From assembly GCF_001280435.1 (NCBI RefSeq), contig NZ_LBIP01000013.1, positions 868,001-932,000 of the forward strand: a stretch of 64,000 bases of DNA. Direction: 5' to 3'. Origin of the DNA: Mangrovimonas xylaniphaga. Lineage in GTDB: Bacteria > Bacteroidota > Bacteroidia > Flavobacteriales > Flavobacteriaceae. The notes beneath the pieces were generated by a model. The model did no database searches and had not been told where the DNA came from. It worked only from the letters and a program-made list of their open reading frames with translations. The position numbers were made by a program, and so were the translations under genes. Shown here one piece after another: positions 9,208-18,060 of this stretch (its first letter is position 1; each line of letters starts with the position of its first letter).

Positions 9208-10107
9208 TTAACTCTTTTGGAATTCCTTCTTTGTTAACTGTCCCAAACGTAAAGTCAAAATATCCATTTTAATAGTTTTCTTCAAACAATCATTTTTTCC
9301 GAAATACACAAAATAAAGAACAAAATAGTCTGCAATTAATTTTCTCCAAAAAAAATGCTTCTTTGCTTTTTCACCATTTTTAGCCCGTAATAACGATTTA
9401 AAATAAACTTCATTGTCATAAAATTTATTATTCATTTTTCCTTCTTGTGGCCTATCATGATAAATTTTTGCAGTTGGTACAATTCCTAATTTAAATCCAT
9501 TTTTATGCAAACGATTTAAATAATCATCATCCTCACCATAATGATCAAACAATGGATCAAATTCCCCAACAACACTAATACACTTTTTTGTCACCAACCA
9601 AGCTGCAGCATTGGCGTATGTTGAAATGTAATAAGGCTTTTGCCTATCAAGATATAAATCGGAATAGAATGATGGCGTATATTTTGGACTTAAATACCAC
9701 TGAAATTTTTTATCAATGGCATCTCCTTGGCCGTTTAAATGTATAGGGCTTATAATCCCCAAATCTAAATCTTGCAGGGAAACCTTCAATAAGGTTTCTA
9801 AAGTATCCGGTTCTATCCAGGCATCTTGATTCAGTAAAAAGGCATACTCATAGCCTTCAACCAAAACACGTTTCAACCCAATATTATTAGCTTTTCCAAA
9901 CCCTAAATTTTCACCAGTTTCAATTACTTCAACTTCGGGATACTTTGTTTTTATTAAACTAAGGGTATCATCTGTAGAGCCATTATCAATGACCAAAGTA
10001 TCTACAGATACACGAGAATTTTGAAGACTTGAAAAACACCTATCTACCCATTTGGAACCATTATAGGTGACAATAATAACAAGTATACTGAAGGCATCTC
10101 TAATCAT
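9208..10107 (-). CDS. Glycosyltransferase family 2, rhamnosyltransferase-like
   Basis: This 299-residue enzyme carries LVIIVTYNGSKWVDRCFSSL, TLVIDNGSTDDT and VEVIETGENLGFGKANNIGL, a set of motifs typical of WbbL-like GT2 enzymes (dTDP-rhamnosyl or similar transferases). The metal site is FLLNQDAW, an xQD variant common in this subgroup. HYGEDDDYLNRLHKNG supplies the acceptor-side acidic motif. Its start overlaps the end of the WbsX-like gene by 8 bp, so translation is probably coupled. No dTDP-rhamnose synthesis genes are in the window, so the donor may be another deoxysugar such as GDP-fucose; this is inference. Confidence 0.83.
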   Translation of the reverse strand: MIRDAFSILVIIVTYNGSKWVDRCFSSLQNSRVSVDTLVIDNGSTDDTLSLIKTKYPEVEVIETGENLGFGKANNIGLKRVLVEGYEYAFLLNQDAWIEPDTLETLLKVSLQDLDLGIISPIHLNGQGDAIDKKFQWYLSPKYTPSFYSDLYLDRQKPYYISTYANAAAWLVTKKCISVVGEFDPLFDHYGEDDDYLNRLHKNGFKLGIVPTAKIYHDRPQEGKMNNKFYDNEVYFKSLLRAKNGEKAKKHFFWRKLIADYFVLYFVYFGKNDCLKKTIKMDILTLRLGQLTKKEFQKS

Positions 10108-11251
10108 TCCCTTTAAGAGTTCTTTTAATTGCTTCCAAATACTGTAAACCCCATTTTTTACATGGTTCTAAATGATTACCTTCCGCCCATTCATTCCAGG
10201 CATTTATAAAAATAAAGTTTTCTTCTTCACTAAAAGGTTTAAATTTTTCTATCTTTTTAGAAAACCATTTTTCAAATATTGTTGGGGTACTATTTTTAAA
10301 TATAATTGCTCTTTGATTTTCCCTTCTAGATGTATTATCCCACATAGGTGATACTCCAGGGTAAATTTTATATTTCGGTTGTTTTCTTTTCAAATCAAAT
10401 TCAACAAATTCACTGTAATCAAAAATATCATCTTTTACAGTATTATCTTGTTTACCAAATACATTTTCAATCTTTTTATCAATCTTTATAATGCATTTTT
10501 CCACTATTGATTTGTTACAATATTCTTGATGAGCTTTCCTTTCTAAATGTTTTACAAATTCCTTCAAAGAGGGAGAAAGGGGTTGAAATTCTATTGCTGC
10601 ATCAAAACCTATTTCCTCATCATTATATGGTTTTGAATCAATCCATCTTTCAAATCGACATAAATAAAGTTCTATTCCATGCTTTAATGCCTCTTCCCTA
10701 AATACCTCTATGGTCCTCTTCATGTTTGGAAAAAGGTCCGGCTTATAGAAAATAAACACCGGCTTTCCATTAACTTTAATATATCTATCGTCCTTAAAAT
10801 ACTTTATTAAATAATTTATATGTTCTTTATCATCTTGCTCTGAATAACTTTGCTCAAGCAAGATATCCCTCTCACTTCCATCCCATGCTCGTGTCCAATT
10901 TTCATTAGCCCAACATAAACAGAAAGGAAAATCTGGCTTCTTACTTTCGAATACTTCCTCAAAAGGCCTGTCCAAAACCCTTTTTCCATTAAACCAATAA
11001 TGATAATAACAAAACCCATAAATTCCATTATCCTTAGCCAGTTGTACCTGCTGTTCTCTTATTTCGTGTAATCTTAAATCATAAAATCCAAGATCCGCAG
11101 GCAAATGTGGTTGGTAATGATTTTCAAATCTAGGTTTCGCCTTTACAACATTATTCCATTCTGTAAATCCTTTTCCCCACCACCAATCATTTTCTGGAAT
11201 GGGATGAAACTGCGGTAAATAAATAGCTATAGGCTTTATCTTAGAATTCAT
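10100..11251 (-). CDS. WbsX-like protein (glycoside hydrolase 99-like domain)
   Basis: This 383-residue protein opens with IAIYLPQFHPIPENDWWWGKGFTEWNNV, the hallmark of the WbsX/GH99-like family found in O-antigen and capsule loci. Further family segments are YGFCYYHYWFNGKRVL, CWANENWTRAWDG and INAWNEWAEGNHLEP near the C-terminus. The fold is a TIM barrel related to endo-alpha-mannanases, yet family members in surface glycan loci have long been listed as glycosyltransferases; which activity applies here is unresolved. It overlaps its neighbours on both sides (8 and 11 bp), so it sits inside one tight operon with a sulfotransferase and a GT2. Confidence 0.85.
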   Translation of the reverse strand: MNSKIKPIAIYLPQFHPIPENDWWWGKGFTEWNNVVKAKPRFENHYQPHLPADLGFYDLRLHEIREQQVQLAKDNGIYGFCYYHYWFNGKRVLDRPFEEVFESKKPDFPFCLCWANENWTRAWDGSERDILLEQSYSEQDDKEHINYLIKYFKDDRYIKVNGKPVFIFYKPDLFPNMKRTIEVFREEALKHGIELYLCRFERWIDSKPYNDEEIGFDAAIEFQPLSPSLKEFVKHLERKAHQEYCNKSIVEKCIIKIDKKIENVFGKQDNTVKDDIFDYSEFVEFDLKRKQPKYKIYPGVSPMWDNTSRRENQRAIIFKNSTPTIFEKWFSKKIEKFKPFSEEENFIFINAWNEWAEGNHLEPCKKWGLQYLEAIKRTLKGND

Positions 11252-11918
11252 ATGTTATCATGCTATAATTCAAATTTTCAAAATCTTCTTTATACAGTTC
11301 ATTGATTTTCAATATAACTTCTCTTGGCCATTCAGAATAATTAATAATATTTTTAGATTTATTAGAATTCAAAACAGGGATATTTTCTTCATTTTTCAGA
11401 TAATTAGGAATTTTCACATAATCCTCATTAAGAGATTCAAATTTCCCAATAAAATCAAGTATTATTTCATTTTCATTATTTACCAAAAAATGTGTTTGTG
11501 TTTTAAAATGATTAACTTGATTCATTGTATCAGTATTTAACCAATTAAGAACAAAATCATTAAAATTTTCACAAGAAGAAATTAAAGATTGGTAATGTAA
11601 ATCTATATCCTCCTGTCTTCCTCCCTTTTTCAAATAAAAAAAAGCTGATGCCAACCTATCATAAGGATTTCTAACAAAAGAAAATTTATAAGAGTTATCA
11701 AAATCTTCTTTGGGCATTAATTCTTTATAATAAACTAATCTCTTATGATCAAAAGAACCTCTTCCGAATAAAGCTTGATATATCGAAATCCCAGCTGTTT
11801 TAGGTATATGAATAAAAATAGCCCTTTTGCTCATAAAGAATAGAACGTCTTTAGGCAAAGTAACTTTTCCTTCCTTTCGTATTTTAATTTTAAAAAACTC
11901 TTTTATTTTATTATACAT
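11241..11918 (-). CDS. Sulfotransferase family 2-like protein (4 of 4)
   Basis: This short 225-residue protein has the HIPKTAGIS loop at residues 37-45 and the 3'-phosphate motif SFVRNPYDRLASAFFYLKKG further on. This places it in the Sulfotransfer_2-like group. The first 30 residues are basic and may contact the membrane or the acceptor. It is shorter than the copy at 1148 and shares mainly the two PAPS motifs with it. It overlaps the WbsX-like gene by 11 bp, which ties sulfation to glycan assembly. The acceptor is unknown. Confidence 0.82.
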   Translation of the reverse strand: MYNKIKEFFKIKIRKEGKVTLPKDVLFFMSKRAIFIHIPKTAGISIYQALFGRGSFDHKRLVYYKELMPKEDFDNSYKFSFVRNPYDRLASAFFYLKKGGRQEDIDLHYQSLISSCENFNDFVLNWLNTDTMNQVNHFKTQTHFLVNNENEIILDFIGKFESLNEDYVKIPNYLKNEENIPVLNSNKSKNIINYSEWPREVILKINELYKEDFENLNYSMITYEF

Positions 11919-11990
11919 AAATATTATTATTCATTGAAACAATCTTCAAATAGAAAATAGAATCCATTAAGCAAAATTTCCTTTTTAAAA

Positions 11991-13253
11991 TTAATGTTCA
12001 AAATAATGTTCAACAAATATCCCATCTTTTTTAACTGGAACATTACCTGTTAAAAAAAAGTCTCCTTTTTCAACATCCAATTTCAATACTGATTCGATAT
12101 CATCCTCAATTCCTTTATCAGAATACGCACTAAGTTGAATAAAATATTCCCCTTCTGGTAAAGGAAATTTTGGTATTCTAAAAACAAATTTTCCCTCAGA
12201 ATTAATATCTATTCTTTTATCGCTAAAGGCATTGTTACATAAAAACAAATCTTGCCCATCAATATTAGAAATCACTAATCTAAAAGCTACATTTTTAAGA
12301 GATATCTTTAAAGAATAGCTAATCTCAAACTTTACTTCCATTCCACTCATTGCCTGTTCTACAACTTCTCCCTTAAAGTTTAAAAGTTTAATATCTGTAA
12401 ACCTTAAATTCTTACCATTGGTTCTATCCATTCTCTCATTCAATTTTAATGAAATTTGTTCCCTACTTTGCTTTAAATAAAAATTAACGCCATCTTCAGT
12501 GTCTCCCATATAGGCGAACGTACCATTCTGCATAACAAGAACCTTGGAACACAAATTCTGAATACTTGCCATGTTATGACTTACAAACAACACAGTACGT
12601 TCCCCTCCCCTGCTAACCTCTTTCATTTTACCTATAGCCTTCTTTTGGAATTCGGCATCACCAACCGCCAATACTTCATCCACAATTAAAATTTCAGGTT
12701 CCAAATGCGCGGCTACCGCAAAAGCCAAACGCACATACATTCCAGAAGAATAGCGTTTAACAGGCGTATCAATATAACGTTCGCAACCTGCAAAATCTAC
12801 AATTTCATCAAATTTTGAGGATATTTCCTGTTTGGTCATCCCCATAATGGCCCCATTCAAAAATACATTTTCACGCCCTGTTAATTCAGGATGGAAACCT
12901 GTACCTACTTCTAATAAGGAAGCAATCCGCCCACGAGCCTTGATACTCCCCGTTGTTGGAGACGTAACCCTACTCAGCAATTTTAACAACGTGGATTTAC
13001 CAGCGCCGTTTTTACCTATAATTCCCAAGACCTCCCCTTGATGAACCTCAAAGTTGATATCTCGCAGTGCCCACACATAGTCCGAGTTTCCTTTACTCGT
13101 TCTATCATTGGTTTCGCCAATTTTCAAATATGGGTCTTCCTTCCCCCTCAAAGTATGCCACCAACGGTTCATATCATGGGCAAAAGAGCCCGTTCCCACA
13201 GTCCCCAATCGGTACTGTTTACTTAAATTTTTTATTTTTATTGCAGGTTTCAT
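11991..13253 (-). CDS. wzt: Polysaccharide ABC transporter ATP-binding protein with Wzt C-terminal domain
   Basis: This 420-residue ATPase powers export of a finished lipid-linked polysaccharide through the Wzm channel. Walker A is GKNGAGKST (80-88), the signature YSSGM (168-172) and Walker B ILIVDEV (188-194), as in the KpsT/Wzt branch. After residue about 250 there is a beta-rich tail. In known Wzt proteins this part is a carbohydrate-binding module that recognises the capped non-reducing end of the chain, so an end modification, perhaps a sulfated or pyruvylated sugar, is likely to serve as the export signal here. It lies 92 bp downstream of wzm, with a palindromic repeat between them. Confidence 0.88.
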   Translation of the reverse strand: MKPAIKIKNLSKQYRLGTVGTGSFAHDMNRWWHTLRGKEDPYLKIGETNDRTSKGNSDYVWALRDINFEVHQGEVLGIIGKNGAGKSTLLKLLSRVTSPTTGSIKARGRIASLLEVGTGFHPELTGRENVFLNGAIMGMTKQEISSKFDEIVDFAGCERYIDTPVKRYSSGMYVRLAFAVAAHLEPEILIVDEVLAVGDAEFQKKAIGKMKEVSRGGERTVLFVSHNMASIQNLCSKVLVMQNGTFAYMGDTEDGVNFYLKQSREQISLKLNERMDRTNGKNLRFTDIKLLNFKGEVVEQAMSGMEVKFEISYSLKISLKNVAFRLVISNIDGQDLFLCNNAFSDKRIDINSEGKFVFRIPKFPLPEGEYFIQLSAYSDKGIEDDIESVLKLDVEKGDFFLTGNVPVKKDGIFVEHYFEH

Positions 13254-13286
13254 ATAACTGCTTGCCTTTATTTGTTATCAATTTTC

Positions 13287-13340
13287 AACGTCAGTTCGAG
13301 TGATTTCCACTCCCTAGGGAGTGGAAATCGTATCGAGACC
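13287..13340. repeat. Palindromic intergenic repeat between wzm and wzt
   Basis: The centre (13302-13329) is a perfect 28-bp palindrome, each arm reading GATTTCCACTCCCT or its complement. It is flanked by GTCAGTTCGAGTG on the left and CGTATCGAGA on the right. From memory, elements with these flanks and a variable palindromic core recur between genes in flavobacterial genomes, much like REP/BIME elements. In RNA it would fold into a long hairpin between two genes of one operon. There is no U-tract, so it is a poor terminator and more likely affects mRNA stability. Confidence 0.75.
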
Positions 13341-13345
13341 CCAAA

Positions 13346-14206
13346 CTATACCGTATCCATAAAACTCTTTTCTACTCTGTTGAAAGTAACAACTCCAATA
13401 ACCAACAATACTAGCATCACTACTAAACTGTAGCCCAAAGCCAACCAACTAAAATGGCCTACTCCCAAAAAGGCATAACGAAACGTTTCTATAACAGCAC
13501 TCATAGGATTGGCCATTATGGCCATTCTCATTTTTCCATGAACAGAACTGGCCGGATAAATAATGGGCGTGGCATACATCCCCAATTGAATGGCAAACCC
13601 CAACAAAAAGGTAAAGTCACGATACTTAGTTGTTAAGGATGTTATGACTAAGCCAAGCCCTAATGACAGTCCTGCTGTCATGACTATTAATACAGGTAGT
13701 AATAAAATCATTACATTAGGTCGTAATGGAGCCTCTGTAAATACAAGATAATATAGATAGATTACTAAGAATAGGACAAACTGCACTCCAAAGGTCAACA
13801 ATTTAGATACAATTAAACTCAAGGGAGTTACTATACGAGGGAAATATACTTTACCAAATACAGCTTTGTTTGCTACAAAGGTATTGGACACCAAGGAAAA
13901 AGCAGTTGCAAAATAATTCCATAACACAATCCCCGACAGATAAAATACGGCAGGCGGCATACCCTCAGTACTCATCTTGGCAATCCCCCCAAAAACAACC
14001 ATAAACATAATAGTAGTTAATATGGGTTGAATAAAAAACCATAAAGGCCCAAAAATGGTCTGCTTATATACCGCTACAAAGTCACGACGCACAAACAGCA
14101 TTAATAAATCGCGATAACGCCAAACTTCCTTTAAATTTAAATCTAATAATTTTGATTTGGGATTAATTTCAATAGTCCAATCATCATTTTGGATAGTCTC
14201 TTGCAT
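13346..14206 (-). CDS. wzm: Polysaccharide ABC transporter permease (Wzm type)
   Basis: This 286-residue ABC-2 type membrane protein is the channel half of the exporter served by wzt. It has an N-terminal amphipathic stretch (LKEVWRYRDLLMLFVRRDFVAVYKQ), the conserved GPLWFFIQPILTTIMFMVVFG and six predicted membrane helices (about 60-280). The length and the TKYRDFTFLLGFAIQLGMYATPIIYP segment are typical of Wzm/KpsM/TagG-like permeases. The chain is completed in the cytoplasm and exported at once, so no Wzy polymerase is needed; none is seen in the window. Confidence 0.9.
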   Translation of the reverse strand: MQETIQNDDWTIEINPKSKLLDLNLKEVWRYRDLLMLFVRRDFVAVYKQTIFGPLWFFIQPILTTIMFMVVFGGIAKMSTEGMPPAVFYLSGIVLWNYFATAFSLVSNTFVANKAVFGKVYFPRIVTPLSLIVSKLLTFGVQFVLFLVIYLYYLVFTEAPLRPNVMILLLPVLIVMTAGLSLGLGLVITSLTTKYRDFTFLLGFAIQLGMYATPIIYPASSVHGKMRMAIMANPMSAVIETFRYAFLGVGHFSWLALGYSLVVMLVLLVIGVVTFNRVEKSFMDTV

Positions 14207-14270
14207 ACTTTTAGCTATAGTAGTTTCTTTAGGGCTATTCTTTTTTATAATAATTCTAAAATATTGCCGT

Positions 14271-14312
14271 TTTATTTTTTATATTATCGCGTTTATTTTT
14301 TATATTATCGCG
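14271..14312. repeat. 21-bp tandem duplication at the 3' end of the epimerase gene
   Basis: Two adjacent identical 21-mers (14271-14291 and 14292-14312) each end in ATTATCGCG. The second copy contains the stop codon and the last Arg and part of the Ala codon of the epimerase ending at 14305. The first copy lies just behind the stop. Identity is complete, so the duplication is recent. Confidence 0.9.
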
Positions 14313-15375
14313 CACTCAACTCACACCACCCCTCTTGAGTCTTGGCAAAAGTGGCTATTTCCAGTAAAATAGTTTCTATACTTATTTTAGGAGCCCAGCC
14401 CCAAACGTCTTTTGCTTTTTGAGAATCCAAAACCATCCAAGGAATATCAAATGGGCGTTCTGTATTGGTACTCTCTACCATATTTTGACCAATATTTGTT
14501 TCACACCAAGTGGTTAATTGTGCTAATGACATGGAATTCTGTACACCGCCGCTTACATTCACAATTTTTGGTTTACTAGAAATACTAGGCTCCTTCATTT
14601 GTATTAAAATAAGGGCTGCTAAATCATTGGGGTGCAAACAATCCCTAACTTGATAGCCTGACCCACCAAAACCGATATATTTTAATGGTCGATTCTCTTG
14701 GAAACTGTGAATCCAGAAGGCAAAAATACCTTGAGCAGGGTGTCCAAACTGCCCTGCACCCGCAAGCACCCCACAACGGTTCACCCATACTGGAAACCCA
14801 AAGGTTTCTCCATATTCCAAGGCTAAATGTTCAGAAGTTACTTTTGTACTACCGTACAAAGAAACCGGAGGTAAGGTACTGTAAGTTTCATTAACACCAT
14901 TCACAGTAATACCTACAGGAAAAGTTTGCTCAAGACTAGGTTTAAAAGCATTGTTCTGCTCAGACATTTGTAGGTTTGCCAAATCTGGGATGGAATACAC
15001 TCTACTTGTAGATAATAATACAAAGCCAGCTTTATATTTTTTACAATATTCTAAAAGATTAATAGTTCCTCCTAAATTATGCTCCACTAGCTGTCTACTA
15101 CTAGTTTTCCCATCGACTCCTGCCAACACAGAAGGGTTAGCCGCCGCATCAATTAAAAAATCAGCTTGAGGAATCACTTCCAAATCACTAGTATTCCTAA
15201 TATCGCCTTTAAATACCGTAATACCCAAATCCTGCAGAGGTTTCAGATTGGTCCAACTCCCAGAGCGAATAAAACTATCCAACCCGAAAATTTCGAAATC
15301 CGGATTTGTTTTTTTCAAATGTCTAGCAATGGTAGATCCAACAAACCCACAGATTCCTGTAATAAAAATCTTCAT
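14305..15375 (-). CDS. NAD-dependent sugar epimerase/dehydratase (SDR)
   Basis: This 356-residue extended SDR enzyme has the NAD-binding GICGFVG (7-13), the catalytic pair Y174 and K178 in SLYGSTKVTSEH, and the Thr/Ser site in LLSTSRVYS. Overall it resembles CDP-sugar and UDP-sugar epimerases of O-antigen loci. It stands 3 bp behind another SDR gene at 15379, so the two probably act on the same or successive nucleotide sugars. No CDP-glucose synthesis genes are in view, so naming a substrate would be a guess. The 3' end carries a recent 21-bp duplication. Confidence 0.82.
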   Translation of the reverse strand: MKIFITGICGFVGSTIARHLKKTNPDFEIFGLDSFIRSGSWTNLKPLQDLGITVFKGDIRNTSDLEVIPQADFLIDAAANPSVLAGVDGKTSSRQLVEHNLGGTINLLEYCKKYKAGFVLLSTSRVYSIPDLANLQMSEQNNAFKPSLEQTFPVGITVNGVNETYSTLPPVSLYGSTKVTSEHLALEYGETFGFPVWVNRCGVLAGAGQFGHPAQGIFAFWIHSFQENRPLKYIGFGGSGYQVRDCLHPNDLAALILIQMKEPSISSKPKIVNVSGGVQNSMSLAQLTTWCETNIGQNMVESTNTERPFDIPWMVLDSQKAKDVWGWAPKISIETILLEIATFAKTQEGWCELSAR

Positions 15376-15378
15376 ATA

Positions 15379-16443
15379 TTACCCTTCTTGTTCCACCAAA
15401 CGTGTTTTCCACGACTCAACTATCTGCCTGATGGTTTCATCTAAGGAGATTGTAATATCCCAATCAGGATAGTGTGCTTTCATTTTCCTTAAATCACTGT
15501 AATAACAGATGTGGTCACCCTCTCTGTTCTTATCAGAATACACATAGTTCATAGTTTTACCAGAATACTTTTCGGCAATTTTGAAGGCTTCCAAAATAGA
15601 ACAGGTATTATCCTTTCCTCCTCCTAAATTATATACCTCGGCAACTCTCGGAGCCTTAATAAACTCTTCAATGAATCTTGAAATGTCATATGAATGAATA
15701 TTATCCCTTACTTGTTTTCCCTTATAACCAAAAACAGTGTACTGTGTCCCATCCAAATTACATTTCACCAAATAACTCAAGAAGCCATGAAGTTCTACAC
15801 CTGTATGATTTGGACCAGTTAAACAACCTCCTCGAAGCACGCAGGTTGGCATATTAAAATATCTTCCGTACTCCTGCACACAGACATCAGCAGCAACTTT
15901 AGAGGCTCCAAACAAAGAGTGTTTACTTTGATCGATGGTAAAATCTTCAGCAATTCCAGTTAAATACTTCTCATCCGCATAGTCCCAACGCGTCTCCAAT
16001 TCTACCATTGGAATTCTATTAGGAGCATCACCATACACCTTATTAGTGGACAAATGCACAAAAGGAATATTTGTAGAATATTGACGTGTCGCTTCCAACA
16101 TATTGAACGTTCCTACAGCATTAGTATCAAAATCATCAAATGGAATGTCTGCCGCACGATCATGACTTGGTTGTGCAGCGGTGTGCACGATGGCATCTGG
16201 AGCGATGTCTTTAATGGTTTTCAAGACCCCTTCGCGATCGCGAATATCCAACTCTACATGCGTAAAAGCGTTCAATTCTTTTTCTAATCTAGCTTGATTC
16301 CAACGCGTATCGCCTTTCTCTCCAAAAAAGACAGCTCTTTGATTGGCATCGATGCCATAGATTTTCCAACCCAATTTATCAAAGTGCTTACAAACCTCAG
16401 ACCCAACCAATCCCGATGATCCTGTTACTATTAATTTTTTCAT
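15379..16443 (-). CDS. NAD-dependent epimerase, CDP-paratose 2-epimerase-like, with Phe in place of the catalytic Tyr
   Basis: This 354-residue extended SDR protein binds NAD through GSSGLVG (8-14). The segments [21 protein letters not shown] and [17 protein letters not shown] resemble CDP-paratose/tyvelose epimerases and their relatives. Where most SDRs have YxxxK the protein reads HSLFGASK, giving Phe178 and Lys182. An enzyme without that Tyr may rely on another base, as some epimerases do at C2, or the whole subfamily may carry Phe. It is encoded 3 bp before the SDR at 14305. The substrate is not known. Confidence 0.78.
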   Translation of the reverse strand: MKKLIVTGSSGLVGSEVCKHFDKLGWKIYGIDANQRAVFFGEKGDTRWNQARLEKELNAFTHVELDIRDREGVLKTIKDIAPDAIVHTAAQPSHDRAADIPFDDFDTNAVGTFNMLEATRQYSTNIPFVHLSTNKVYGDAPNRIPMVELETRWDYADEKYLTGIAEDFTIDQSKHSLFGASKVAADVCVQEYGRYFNMPTCVLRGGCLTGPNHTGVELHGFLSYLVKCNLDGTQYTVFGYKGKQVRDNIHSYDISRFIEEFIKAPRVAEVYNLGGGKDNTCSILEAFKIAEKYSGKTMNYVYSDKNREGDHICYYSDLRKMKAHYPDWDITISLDETIRQIVESWKTRLVEQEG

Positions 16444-16664
16444 ATCCTAAATATTTCTTATCTGTGTTTCTAAATTCAGTTCAACCAACCATCAATACAA
16501 CTGACAATCAGAGACATTACATTTTTACAACTCTCAAATTTAAATGAATTCTACTATAAATCAAGTGAATTCATAAATATTAAATATAGCTTTACAAGCT
16601 ATTAAAATTGTCCTTTAAATGCCGCTATGCAACTTTAGCACAACCCTATCAAAATATAACTCTT

Positions 16665-18056
16665 TTACTTTCCTATCACGTAAACATCAAACCCCAAAGC
16701 GTCTAATTTCCCATAATCCAAAATAGTACGCCCATCAAACACAAATGCCGGCTTCATCATATTCTCATATACCTTGTCCCATTCGTAAGCTTTAAACTCA
16801 TCCCATTCTGTCAACACAGCTACGGCATGTGCTTGTTCCATAGCGTCATATGGATTATCGACCACTGTTACTCTATTTTTTATTTCTTCGGAAGACAGCG
16901 TTCCTAAATATTCTAAATCGGAATATATTTGTTCTTCGGTAACCTTAGGATCAAACACGACGATATTGGCCTGTTCTTGAAGTAAGTGCTCTGCCACATA
17001 AATGGCCGCACTCTCCCTAGTATCGTTAGTATCCTTTTTAAAAGCCCACCCCAAAAAGGCGATCTTTTTATCTGCAATAGTATTATATAAAGTTGTAATG
17101 ATCTTTTTAGCAAAACGATACTTTTGGTAATCATTCATGATGATGACCTGCTCCCAGTAATTAGCCACCTCATTTAGTCCTAGAGATTTGGAAATGTATA
17201 CCAAGTTTAAAATATCCTTTTGAAAACAAGAGCCTCCAAAACCAACAGAGGCTTTTAAAAACTTAGGTCCAATTCTAGAATCTTTCCCAATTGCTCTAGA
17301 TACTTCCTCTACGTCTGCTTCGGTAGCTTCGCATAATTCCGAAATAGCGTTAATAGAAGACACACGCTGAGCTAAGAAAGCATTAGCTACCAATTTGGAT
17401 AACTCAGAAGACCATACATTGGTTGTTAAAATCTGTTCTTTTGGAACCCAGCTAGCATAGATATCCACTAAAGCTTGCATTGCTTCTTTACCTTCAGGAG
17501 TATCCTCTCCTCCAATCAGCACTCTATCTGGACTTTGCAAATCCTCCACTGCAGTACCTTCAGCTAAAAACTCAGGATTGGATAAAATAGAAAATTTATG
17601 ACCATTTCCTGTATTCGCTAAAATACTTTTCACCGCTTGAGCTGTTCTTACGGGAAGGGTAGACTTCTCAACAACAATCTTATCTCCCTTAGCTACTCTA
17701 GCAATTTGACGTGCACACAATTCTACATATTTTAAATCGGCGGCCATTCCTTTTCCTTCTCCGTAGGTTTTGGTAGGCGTATTTACTGAAATAAAGACCA
17801 TTTCAGCCTCTTCGATAGCCTTGTCTACTTCAGTAGAAAAAAAGAGATTTCTTCCTCTTGCCTCTTCTACTACTTTATCCAAACCAGGTTCGTAAACCGG
17901 TAATTTCGACAAATCTTCGTCATTCCAAGCTGCAATCCTAGCCTTATTAAGATCTACAACCGTTACTTTTACATTAGGATTTTTTTGGGCAATTACAGCC
18001 ATTGTAGGACCACCGACATAACCAGCCCCTATACAGCATATATTTTTTATTGTCAT
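16665..18056 (-). CDS. ugd: UDP-glucose 6-dehydrogenase
   Basis: It oxidises UDP-glucose to UDP-glucuronate with two NAD+, supplying an acidic sugar to the glycan. At 463 residues it is of the longer, animal-like UGDH type rather than the roughly 390-residue enterobacterial one. It has the dinucleotide fold GAGYVGGP (10-17), the substrate motif [16 protein letters not shown] (158-173), and the catalytic Cys277 in [10 protein letters not shown]. The C-terminal UDP-binding domain follows after about residue 320. It is the third gene after gmd and fcl, 4 bp behind fcl, and is followed by a 221-bp gap that carries no gene. Confidence 0.93.
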   Translation of the reverse strand: MTIKNICCIGAGYVGGPTMAVIAQKNPNVKVTVVDLNKARIAAWNDEDLSKLPVYEPGLDKVVEEARGRNLFFSTEVDKAIEEAEMVFISVNTPTKTYGEGKGMAADLKYVELCARQIARVAKGDKIVVEKSTLPVRTAQAVKSILANTGNGHKFSILSNPEFLAEGTAVEDLQSPDRVLIGGEDTPEGKEAMQALVDIYASWVPKEQILTTNVWSSELSKLVANAFLAQRVSSINAISELCEATEADVEEVSRAIGKDSRIGPKFLKASVGFGGSCFQKDILNLVYISKSLGLNEVANYWEQVIIMNDYQKYRFAKKIITTLYNTIADKKIAFLGWAFKKDTNDTRESAAIYVAEHLLQEQANIVVFDPKVTEEQIYSDLEYLGTLSSEEIKNRVTVVDNPYDAMEQAHAVAVLTEWDEFKAYEWDKVYENMMKPAFVFDGRTILDYGKLDALGFDVYVIGK

Positions 18057-18060
18057 TACT

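Noticed and set aside
13302-13329. The palindrome between wzm and wzt as a terminator
   Set aside because: No T-run follows on either strand, and it lies inside a single operon that needs both products.
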